The notes under the pieces are model-generated. The model ran no database searches. It was not told the DNA's origin and saw only the letters and a program-made list of their open reading frames with translations. This document shows, piece after piece, positions 1 through 4,785 of a stretch of 15,133 nt of DNA. The stretch covers positions 1 through 15,133 of the forward strand of contig JAJDBO010000047.1 in the NCBI GenBank assembly GCA_029261305.1, given 5' to 3'. Source of the DNA: Nitrospirales bacterium. GTDB taxonomy: Bacteria > Nitrospirota > Nitrospiria > Nitrospirales > UBA8639. The translations under genes were made by a program, and so were the position numbers. Every line of letters begins with the position of its first letter. The stretch's first letter is position 1.

Positions 1-1
1 A

Positions 2-676
2 GCCGAGGCACGAAGTATCAGAGAGCAATTCACCAAGGGAACGATTCACATACTGATAGGCACAGAGATGTTGTTCCATGGCCCACCCCTCACACCCGTA
101 CGCTTTGTAGGAATCCCCTATGCAGATGCCGGACTCCATCGCCCAGATTTTCGTTCAGCAGAGCGGTTATATCACCATCTACAATCTGCGATACAACTGG
201 TGACAGAAAATAAATGGCCGAATCCTGTCGTCCTACAAACGCGCTTACCTTCCCATCACCTCATGCAGGCCGTGGCCCAGCAACAACCCTCATTGTTCTA
301 TGAACACGAGTTGGCCTTTCGTGAGGCCGTAGGCTATCCACCGTTCCTACACTTCATCCAGATGACGGTGTCGGGAAGCCAGCAACTCCTGGTCCAAGAA
401 GCCTCGCGCCAATGGGTCCAAGCCCTGGCAAATCAATTAGCCTCTCACACCTCGAAGCAAGCCTTAGGCCTGGCCGCCGAGACAACGATCTTGGGCCCTC
501 TGGCCTCCCATGCGTTGACGCATCGACGCCTGTTTCGTGAAAACATTTTGTTCAAGGCCACGGATTTTGATCAAGCCAGAACCGTTATTCGCCGCACGCA
601 TGCAACCATGACCGCGAATAAACTCCACAAGGGATTGCAGTTTGGTATCAATGTCGATCCCATGGACATGGGGTAG
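2..676 (+). CDS. priA: Primosomal protein N' (PriA) family, C-terminal part, 5' truncated by window edge
   Basis: PriA reloads the replisome at stalled forks. This is the C-terminal part of a PriA-family protein, open from the first bases of the window, so the true start lies outside. The visible part covers the end of helicase lobe 2 (ILIGTEM, then an AD..L..PDFRSAER segment matching PriA's ADxxLxxPDFRxxER), the typical YPPF motif, and the C-terminal domain ending in a GLQFGINVDPMDM tail like PriA's VxxDVDPxxM. The odd part is the stretch after PDFRSAER: PriA normally has QVAGRAGR (motif VI), but here the residues at 179-217 read LQSAIQLVTENKW, with no GRAGR. The usual GTQMIxKG is GTEMLFHG. 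Family assignment is firm from the flanking motifs. Helicase activity is doubtful, because motif VI normally carries the arginine finger. The ATPase lobe and zinc-binding region are not in the window. Confidence 0.85.
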   Translation, partial: AEARSIREQFTKGTIHILIGTEMLFHGPPLTPVRFVGIPYADAGLHRPDFRSAERLYHHLQSAIQLVTENKWPNPVVLQTRLPSHHLMQAVAQQQPSLFYEHELAFREAVGYPPFLHFIQMTVSGSQQLLVQEASRQWVQALANQLASHTSKQALGLAAETTILGPLASHALTHRRLFRENILFKATDFDQARTVIRRTHATMTANKLHKGLQFGINVDPMDMG

Positions 677-693
677 GGGAAATGCCGATGCTT

Positions 694-770
694 GTTGCTG
701 GTCGCTAGGGAAGAAAAGATTTTTGTTTGTCGTTCAAGTTTGGTTTTTCTAGCGACGAGCGACCGGCAAC
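694..770. repeat. Imperfect inverted repeat between convergent genes, possible bidirectional terminator
   Basis: GTTGCTGGTCGCT (694-706) and AGCGACCGGCAAC (758-770) are reverse complements apart from one position that forms a G-T pair. A second, inner pairing is also possible: GTCGCTAG (701-708) with CTAGCGAC (749-756), continued by AGAAAA/TTTTCT further in. The element sits between two genes that run towards each other, and its last base overlaps the stop codon of the membrane protein gene on the right. T-rich stretches lie in the loop rather than after the stem, so it does not look like a simple intrinsic terminator. It could be a dispersed palindromic repeat of the genome. That cannot be tested within one window. 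Confidence 0.6.
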
Positions 771-1198
771 TAGCGAGTTCTTTTTCGTTTGGCTTTGGCT
801 TGGTTGGCTGAGAGGGGTTCAGAGGAGTCTTCTACTTTGGGTTTTGTCCGACGATAAATTCCATAGGCAAAGGTGAGCCAAAAAATTCCTGAGAATAAAC
901 CGAACAGCACGGCGGTGAATACTCGCTCCATTTCCTCAATTGGTGGTTCCGGTCCAAATTGTTCAAGGGTTCCCAACATTTGAAACGGCCATGCCAAACT
1001 TTCCAACCCGAGAAGCAGGGTAGACCACATCCACACATGCCCCGTCGTGGGGCATATTTTGGCAAAGAGAACGGTCAACCCCACAATCATGATAATGGTG
1101 ATGGCCGATGAGAGATCGCCTTGGAGAAACCACAGGCCAACCGTGACGGCTATCGCGCCAAGAATCGCGTTGACAAAAAAGGTAGGACTTTGGGGCAT
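770..1198 (-). CDS. Small polytopic membrane protein, function unknown
   Basis: A 142-aa protein with about four hydrophobic segments (roughly residues 7-24, 30-46, 54-75 and 92-112) and a strongly basic C-terminal tail ending KAKRKRTR, which by the positive-inside rule should be cytoplasmic. It contains a TTGHVWMWSTLLLGLESLAW stretch between the second and third segments. I associate such proteins with Nitrospira-type genomes, but I know no function. The start chosen is the ATG at 1198; a GTG nine bases upstream (1207) is also in frame. Neither has a clear Shine-Dalgarno sequence. A TGTGATATT element (extended -10-like) ends nine bases before the ATG, so a very short leader is possible. The gene is divergent from the cyclo-ligase paralogue across a gap of about 65 bp and convergent with the PriA gene. 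Confidence 0.7.
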   Translation of the reverse strand: MPQSPTFFVNAILGAIAVTVGLWFLQGDLSSAITIIMIVGLTVLFAKICPTTGHVWMWSTLLLGLESLAWPFQMLGTLEQFGPEPPIEEMERVFTAVLFGLFSGIFWLTFAYGIYRRTKPKVEDSSEPLSANQAKAKRKRTR

Positions 1199-1262
1199 AG
1201 AAGGCACAATATCACATTTATTCTTTCAGGCGCACGGGACCCAGTTTATAAGGAACGAAAAG

Positions 1263-1985
1263 ATGGAACCTCAAACATTCACCACCAAACAGGCCGCGCG
1301 CCAAGCAATGTGGGATCAACTCGTTGCTGACAAGGTGGCACGGTTTCCTTTCCCCCCGCATGGCCGTATCCCAAACTTTGCCGGAGCGAAAGAAGCCGCG
1401 GAGCGATTATTCACGATTCCTATTTTCCAGAATGCCACATGCATCAAAGTGAATCCCGATGCCCCGCAACGCTATATACGAGAGTTAGCCCTGCGACGCG
1501 GCATCACCATCTTCGTGCCCACACCGCGATTGCGAGGCGGATTTCGACGATTTGATCCACAGAAAATCCCTCAAGACAAGCTACGCCAAGCCGCAAGCCT
1601 TTCCAAAGGAACGCAATGGGAAGAACTGGTGCCCCTTGAGGAATTGCCACAACTAGATGCCATTGTGACTGGCTCCGTTGCAGTCACCCCTCATGGACAT
1701 CGATGTGGGAAGGGAGAAGGATATGGGGATTTAGAATATGCGATCCTTCGGGAACTCGGACATGCGCCCGTTCCCGTCGCGACCACTGTTCACGCGATCC
1801 AAGTCGCCAAGGATTTTCCCCACGAAACCACTGACCTACCACTGCACTTCATCGTCACACCAGAAGTGATTTTGAAGGTAAGCCCTCCGCCTCACCCACC
1901 AAACGGCATCGATTGGACCAAACTGTCACCTCAAGATCTTGAAGACATGCCTATTCTTAGTGAGCTGAAACATCGTAAGAGGTAA
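1263..1985 (+). CDS. 5-formyltetrahydrofolate cyclo-ligase family protein (COG0212/MTHFSD-like paralogue)
   Basis: A 240-aa protein of the 5-formyltetrahydrofolate cyclo-ligase superfamily. True members convert 5-formyl-THF to 5,10-methenyl-THF with ATP. The sequence fits the longer paralogue group best: RFPFPPHGRIPNFAGA near the N-terminus, IKVNPDAPQR, a VPTPRLRGGF loop, and GSVAVTPHGHRCGKGEGYGD followed by LEY near residue 150. In classical enzymes the last motif is G-x-G-G-G-[FY]-Y-D-R. Here the second half is replaced by GKGEGYGDLEY, as in MTHFSD-type proteins, whose reaction is not well settled. The ATG at 1263 is chosen because AAGGA lies about eight bases upstream and the conserved family N-terminus begins just after it; the in-frame region further upstream lies over the divergent gene. 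Soluble and cytoplasmic. Convergent with the DUF6573-like gene. Folate or C1 metabolism is likely, the exact substrate uncertain. Confidence 0.85.
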   Translation: MEPQTFTTKQAARQAMWDQLVADKVARFPFPPHGRIPNFAGAKEAAERLFTIPIFQNATCIKVNPDAPQRYIRELALRRGITIFVPTPRLRGGFRRFDPQKIPQDKLRQAASLSKGTQWEELVPLEELPQLDAIVTGSVAVTPHGHRCGKGEGYGDLEYAILRELGHAPVPVATTVHAIQVAKDFPHETTDLPLHFIVTPEVILKVSPPPHPPNGIDWTKLSPQDLEDMPILSELKHRKR

Positions 1986-2001
1986 TGCGGGAACCCTAAG
2001 G

Positions 2002-2030
2002 CGTAAAGAAGAGCCATCTTTTCCTTCACG
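2002..2030. terminator. Hairpin in the gap between convergent genes, weak terminator candidate
   Basis: The arms 2002-2013 and 2018-2030 pair around a CCAT loop in 11 pairs, with one mismatch (2007/2024), one bulge (2027) and one G-T pair. It lies about 17 bases after the cyclo-ligase paralogue stop and before the convergent gene's 3' end. No T-run follows on either strand, so termination is only suggested by position. Confidence 0.3.
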
Positions 2031-2101
2031 GCAACCCATGATGCAAGCAACAAAGAAGTAGATAACTTGTGGAATTAAGCGATGGACGGGAAAGAGACGT
2101 T

Positions 2102-2836
2102 TTAGAAAACGTCAGTCGAAGATTGCTCTTCCTCGGCATTGGAATGAGAGGAGGGCCGAATCGATGATAATTCTTTTGGATGAATCAACGTTAAGCATTC
2201 CTCAGCGACAGGATCCTTGTGAAACAAGGCATAGATAGGAAAAACTTTCGCCGCATCCTCTCCTTGTTGAGAAGGAAATAAGACTGGGACTTCAACCCAT
2301 GGTAAAGGGTTCTCTAAACTCGCTAAGCGAAGGCGAACGGCGAGTAACATATCCCGAATCTTGGATGCATCTTCAGGAGTCGTAGCCTCAGCATCATCCA
2401 AGGTATCAGGTGAATCGGAAATGCTCCGATTCCATAAAGATTTCGTGATACCTACCGCCAAATTAAATCCCACACCCTGGGCTTTCTTACTCACATCAAT
2501 GAGTAAACCGGCATCAATCGCTTCTTGGCGAGAAGTAATTAAATGAGAAGGTCCTTCCGAATCCGAGGATAATGCTCCGTCAGATCCTTTGGGTACCGCC
2601 TCAGGATTAAAGGCCTCCTCAAACAACCCTTCAGCCACCGTAGATTTCTCGACGAAATCTACACCTGAATCCAGAGCCTCAACGGATTCAACGGTGATGC
2701 CTCTGGCCTTCAATACACCTTGATATACAGCTTGAGCAGATTTGGACCAATTAGGTTGAGAAGGTTTTCCCAAGTAAGCTGCTTCGGCAGCTTTTTTCTC
2801 ATCATGGCTTAAGGCGCGTGGTTGTTTCATATCCAT
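2102..2836 (-). CDS. Hypothetical protein with N-terminal AEAAYxG-type segment and DUF6573-like domain
   Basis: A 244-aa soluble, acidic protein with no signal peptide or membrane segment. Residues about 8-46 (ALSHDEKKAAEAAYLGKPSQ through WSKSAQAVYQGVLKARG) resemble a short alpha-helical segment I recall in small standalone proteins. Residues about 100-220 resemble DUF6573: ITSRQEAIDAGLLIDVSKKA, then FNLAVGITKSLWN, then SKIRDMLLAVRLRL and a WVEVPVLFP strand region, like the SRAQAIADGVLVDV...FPVAVT..VW pattern of that family. DUF6573 genes are often found on plasmids and integrated elements, and their role is unknown. The linker and C-terminal tail are rich in S, E and D. The start is ATG 2836. 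It has no Shine-Dalgarno sequence, and the promoter lies directly upstream. A second ATG two codons in is possible. Both domain assignments are from memory of the families. Confidence 0.7.
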   Translation of the reverse strand: MDMKQPRALSHDEKKAAEAAYLGKPSQPNWSKSAQAVYQGVLKARGITVESVEALDSGVDFVEKSTVAEGLFEEAFNPEAVPKGSDGALSSDSEGPSHLITSRQEAIDAGLLIDVSKKAQGVGFNLAVGITKSLWNRSISDSPDTLDDAEATTPEDASKIRDMLLAVRLRLASLENPLPWVEVPVLFPSQQGEDAAKVFPIYALFHKDPVAEECLTLIHPKELSSIRPSSHSNAEEEQSSTDVF

Positions 2837-2844
2837 AATTAAAA

Positions 2845-2873
2845 GTAATAAGGCTCAGAGTTTCACAAGTCAA
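2845..2873 (-). promoter_or_regulatory. Sigma70-type promoter of the DUF6573-like gene, possibly leaderless
   Basis: On the minus strand, -35 TTGACT (2873-2868), a 17-bp spacer and -10 TATTAC (2850-2845). The -10 ends eight bases before the ATG at 2836, so transcription would start at or within a base or two of the start codon. The gene has no Shine-Dalgarno sequence, which fits a leaderless mRNA. Matches are 5/6 and 4/6 to the sigma70 consensus with ideal spacing. Confidence 0.5.
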
Positions 2874-2895
2874 GGGCTGATGAATTTTTGACTTG
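2866..2895. promoter_or_regulatory. Perfect inverted repeat overlapping the -35, candidate operator
   Basis: CAAGTCAA (2866-2873) and TTGACTTG (2888-2895) are exact reverse complements separated by 14 bases, with half-site centres 22 bp apart, about two helical turns. The left half covers the -35 hexamer of the leftward promoter, so a bound dimer would block it. The right half contains TTGAC reading rightward, but no -10 at a usual spacing follows on that side. No obvious cognate regulator gene is in the window. Confidence 0.4.
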
Positions 2896-3243
2896 ACAAT
2901 TAATACCTTTCCTCAAACAGAATTCTATTTAACTATGCAGAGATCCTCATAGGAAATAAGGAAATGCACGTAAAGCACATGCTACGAGAGATGACAAGAA
3001 ACAGTCTGAGTTAATTAAACATTTACCATTTGATTGACCAACTGCGTTACACTGGCGTCTGTCACTTCTATGAGCGAGCCAGGGGATAGACCAATGCCAA
3101 AAGTTCGCAAAAAAACGACCATGGCAAAGAGAATCATGCCACCACTTCCCGGAAACTAAAATTCTGAAATAAGGATGCAATTTCCGTATGGATATTGCCC
3201 CCTAATGCCACATGATTAGTGTGGATGTTAAAAGCATACCCCA
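2896..3243. other. AT-rich intergenic stretch without a convincing gene
   Basis: Visibly richer in A and T than the flanking genes. Stops interrupt all rightward frames. Leftward there is only a 40-codon ORF and a longer frame whose translation has a composition unlike a real protein (many W, C, H and F). A small hairpin CCACA-N7-TGTGG lies at 3208-3224. It may be the remains of a decayed gene or of an insertion. No tRNA or recognisable RNA fold was seen. Confidence 0.4.
3015..3137 (-). CDS. Possible 40-aa hydrophobic small protein or gene remnant
   Basis: ATG at 3137, stop TAA at 3015. The N-terminal half is hydrophobic (MILFAMVVFLRTFGIGLSPG) and could be one membrane segment or the tail end of a larger membrane protein. 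The C-terminal half is polar, including EVTDASVTQLVNQM. A weak GGAAGTGG ribosome-binding site precedes the ATG. A stop codon lies seven codons upstream in frame. Its composition is more protein-like than that of the overlapping frames, but the length is within chance. No family recognised. It could equally be a degraded 3' end. Confidence 0.2.
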   Translation of the reverse strand: MILFAMVVFLRTFGIGLSPGSLIEVTDASVTQLVNQMVNV

Positions 3244-3280
3244 TGTATCTATCAGATACACTATGTATCGAAACAGATAC
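3244..3280. promoter_or_regulatory. Two tandem GTATC/GATAC palindromes, candidate operator
   Basis: Site 1 is TGTATCT-ATC-AGATACA (3244-3260), a perfect 7-bp-arm palindrome. Site 2 is GTATC-N6-GATAC (3265-3280). The left half-sites start exactly 20 bp apart (3245 and 3265), so both dyads lie on nearly the same helix face. A CATAAT sequence (3281-3286) follows at once and could be a -10, but no -35 lies at the right distance. The next rightward gene starts about 185 bp downstream. This pattern is typical of a dimeric HTH repressor binding cooperatively. No such regulator is encoded in the window. Confidence 0.45.
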
Positions 3281-3465
3281 CATAATTTGTTAAGTAGGGA
3301 ATTCTTCGTCTTCCCAAAGGCCGCCTCTCAGATTAAAACAAGTCTTAGAATCAAGGGTTTATCCCCACTTTTGGAAATGAGCGTTTTAAGGCATTTATTT
3401 TGCTTCTTCAAGTTTAGATAACAAAATTTTATATAAGCAGTTTCTCTGAAATAAGGGGGCAGGAA
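3281..3465 (+). promoter_or_regulatory. Upstream region of the exported-protein gene with weak promoter candidate
   Basis: AT-rich leader region of the gene at 3466. The best promoter-like pair is TTCAAG (3407-3412), a 17-bp spacer and TATATA (3430-3435), only 3/6 and 4/6 matches. The 12-base sequence TCTGAAATAAGG at 3445-3456, part of the ribosome-binding region, also occurs at 3163-3174. Confidence 0.3.
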
Positions 3466-4167
3466 ATGAATGCAAAAGCAAAAGTGGCAATATTGCCATC
3501 AAAGATCAGGGAAATATCGATAGCCATAGTGCTAATTCAGATAACCTCCTGCACCTTTGCATTTGGCCAACAAAACCAAGAGGCGTTTCAGTCTTCTTAC
3601 ATTCACAAGGTTTCTTCCAGTATTCCGTCCCTGGCGAAGCATCGCATTCCCGAACGAATGAATATATTGCGAGCAATCTTAAACGTCTGGCCTGAAGAAT
3701 TTATTGGCTACGTTTCTCAACCAGAAAATCAAGCTGCCATATCTGGTGATACTCAGTTTTTGGAATGCGCCCTAGCCGTTGCCGGATTCGGCAAGGTTAT
3801 GGCTGGCACCTTCACGAATACCAGTGAAATCAAGGAGATTGCCGCAACTCATGGATTTGATCCTTCTATAGCTTATGACGTAGCGGCAGGGAACTCAGAA
3901 GTAAAACAGGTTGCTATCGATATAATGGCCACCAATGAAGTAGCTCTTTTAGTCCTAACAGGGCAAAAAGAAAAATTCCTCAAATCACCGTTCTACGCTC
4001 AAAAAATAAAAACTAGTCAGCTTATTCATAATACATTTACACACATTGGAAGTGATTTACCATCTGGGTTTGGGGAACAACTCACAAAAAAGGCTATCGC
4101 TGACTTATATAACAAAATCAGACTACAATCCAGTGCGATTACCTCCGTTGTTTGTCAACTTTTTTGA
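3466..4167 (+). CDS. Exported protein of unknown function (signal peptide or lipoprotein)
   Basis: A 233-aa protein. Residues 13-34 form an export signal: K13 and R15, a hydrophobic run (SIAIVLIQI), then two possible processing sites. One is AFG|QQ after residue 34 (signal peptidase I). The other is ITS-C29, which fits a lipobox (signal peptidase II). The mature part is mainly alpha-helical with little repetition: a RIPERMNILRAILNVWPEEF helix near residue 65 and an ALAVAGFGKVMAGTFTN stretch near 105. Cys102 and Cys231 could be paired outside the cytoplasm. The start is supported by AAGGGGG seven bases upstream of the ATG. No domain recognised. It lies upstream of the coiled-coil and CHAT genes in the same direction, with a 142-bp gap that leaves open whether they are co-transcribed. 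Confidence 0.7.
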   Translation: MNAKAKVAILPSKIREISIAIVLIQITSCTFAFGQQNQEAFQSSYIHKVSSSIPSLAKHRIPERMNILRAILNVWPEEFIGYVSQPENQAAISGDTQFLECALAVAGFGKVMAGTFTNTSEIKEIAATHGFDPSIAYDVAAGNSEVKQVAIDIMATNEVALLVLTGQKEKFLKSPFYAQKIKTSQLIHNTFTHIGSDLPSGFGEQLTKKAIADLYNKIRLQSSAITSVVCQLF

Positions 4168-4240
4168 GGTCTTACCTTTAATTGCGTCACTCTTTTTATC
4201 TTAATAAATCGAAAAAAATGAACCTGTCTCCTGTAAGACC
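4168..4240. repeat. 8-bp inverted repeat downstream of the exported-protein gene
   Basis: GGTCTTAC (4168-4175), directly after the stop codon, and GTAAGACC (4233-4240) are exact reverse complements with a 57-base loop. A second, nested-outward pair CCTGTC/GACAGG (4223-4228/4263-4268) overlaps it. There is no T-run after the stem. Possibly RNA structure in the 3' untranslated region; chance cannot be excluded. Confidence 0.25.
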
Positions 4241-4309
4241 AGTCCCTTCCCCTATAGAAGATGACAGGATTTATAGCACATGATCATTTTTGAATAAGCA
4301 AGAAACCTC

Positions 4310-4630
4310 ATGCTTGACATTTTGGACTATCTAAAACGCGAGTGGGCTGCTATCTCCCAAGCGCCCTTTGCTTTCATTCTACTCGTGATCCTTGCATTCC
4401 TTTCCGCAAATACTATTATGGACTGGAAGGACCAAGCAATCATTGAAGCATTAGAAAAAACACTCGAAACAAGAGATGAGCGACTCAAACTAGAGTCCGA
4501 GAAGTCATATAAGTTAGAGAATGATTTGCGGGAAAAATCCATGGCGTTAATAGACAAAACCCGTGAATTAGATGTCTACAAGGCATGGGATACTAAAGTA
4601 AGAACGCGAGTGGATAACACAAAATTGTGA
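4310..4630 (+). CDS. Small single-TM coiled-coil protein, function unknown
   Basis: A 106-aa protein. Residues about 19-36 (PFAFILLVILAFLSANTI) form one membrane helix, preceded by a short basic/acidic N-terminus (DYLKREW). Residues about 40-95 are a charged, heptad-like helix rich in E, K, L and R, very likely a coiled coil. The arrangement (EW..IS.APFAF, TM, coiled coil) is seen in many bacterial one-TM proteins of unknown role. An N-in orientation is possible in either direction. The Shine-Dalgarno region (AAGAAACC) is weak. It lies 142 bp after the exported-protein gene and 155 bp before the CHAT gene's ATG. Its neighbours suggest a membrane scaffold or partner, but nothing in the sequence proves it. 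Confidence 0.65.
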   Translation: MLDILDYLKREWAAISQAPFAFILLVILAFLSANTIMDWKDQAIIEALEKTLETRDERLKLESEKSYKLENDLREKSMALIDKTRELDVYKAWDTKVRTRVDNTKL

Positions 4631-4679
4631 TAGATGTTCGACACGATCACGAGCAAACTTTTCAGAGTTTATCCCTTCA

Positions 4680-4708
4680 TCGAATGTTCAAGGCTTACCT
4701 TTTACAAT
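4680..4708 (+). promoter_or_regulatory. Candidate promoter for the CHAT gene
   Basis: TCGAAT (4680-4685), a 17-bp spacer and TACAAT (4703-4708). The -10 matches the consensus at 5/6, the -35 at only 3/6. It would place transcription about 70 bases before the ATG at 4786, separating the CHAT unit from the upstream genes. Confidence 0.3.
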
Positions 4709-4773
4709 ATCAGTAATAGCGAAGGTTCGAATAGGCTGTAAACAAGAAGGGCGATAGTGAATCATTGAGAAAC

Positions 4774-4779
4774 GGTGAT
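4774..4779 (+). promoter_or_regulatory. Shine-Dalgarno sequence deciding the CHAT gene start
   Basis: GGTGAT, complementary to the distal part of the 16S anti-Shine-Dalgarno sequence, lies six bases before ATG 4786. It favours that ATG over the in-frame TTG at 4765. Confidence 0.45.
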
Positions 4780-4785
4780 TTGATC

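Noticed and set aside
1047..1262. In-frame upstream extension of the cyclo-ligase paralogue
   Set aside because: It overlaps the divergent membrane protein gene, its translation does not look like the family N-terminus, and ATG 1263 has a good Shine-Dalgarno sequence.
2893..2898. TTGACA as -35 of a rightward promoter
   Set aside because: No -10-like hexamer lies 15-19 bp downstream; the motif is better explained as half of the inverted repeat over the leftward promoter.
2947..3180. 77-codon leftward reading frame
   Set aside because: Composition is unlike a protein (many W, C, H and F), no ribosome-binding site and no recognisable family.
3212..3421. 69-codon rightward reading frame over the GTATC palindromes
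   Set aside because: It runs through the operator-like sites and AT-rich leader, has no Shine-Dalgarno sequence and no family resemblance.
4715..4735. GGTTCGAAT resembling a tRNA T-arm
   Set aside because: The flanking bases do not form a T-stem and no acceptor, D or anticodon arms can be drawn around it.
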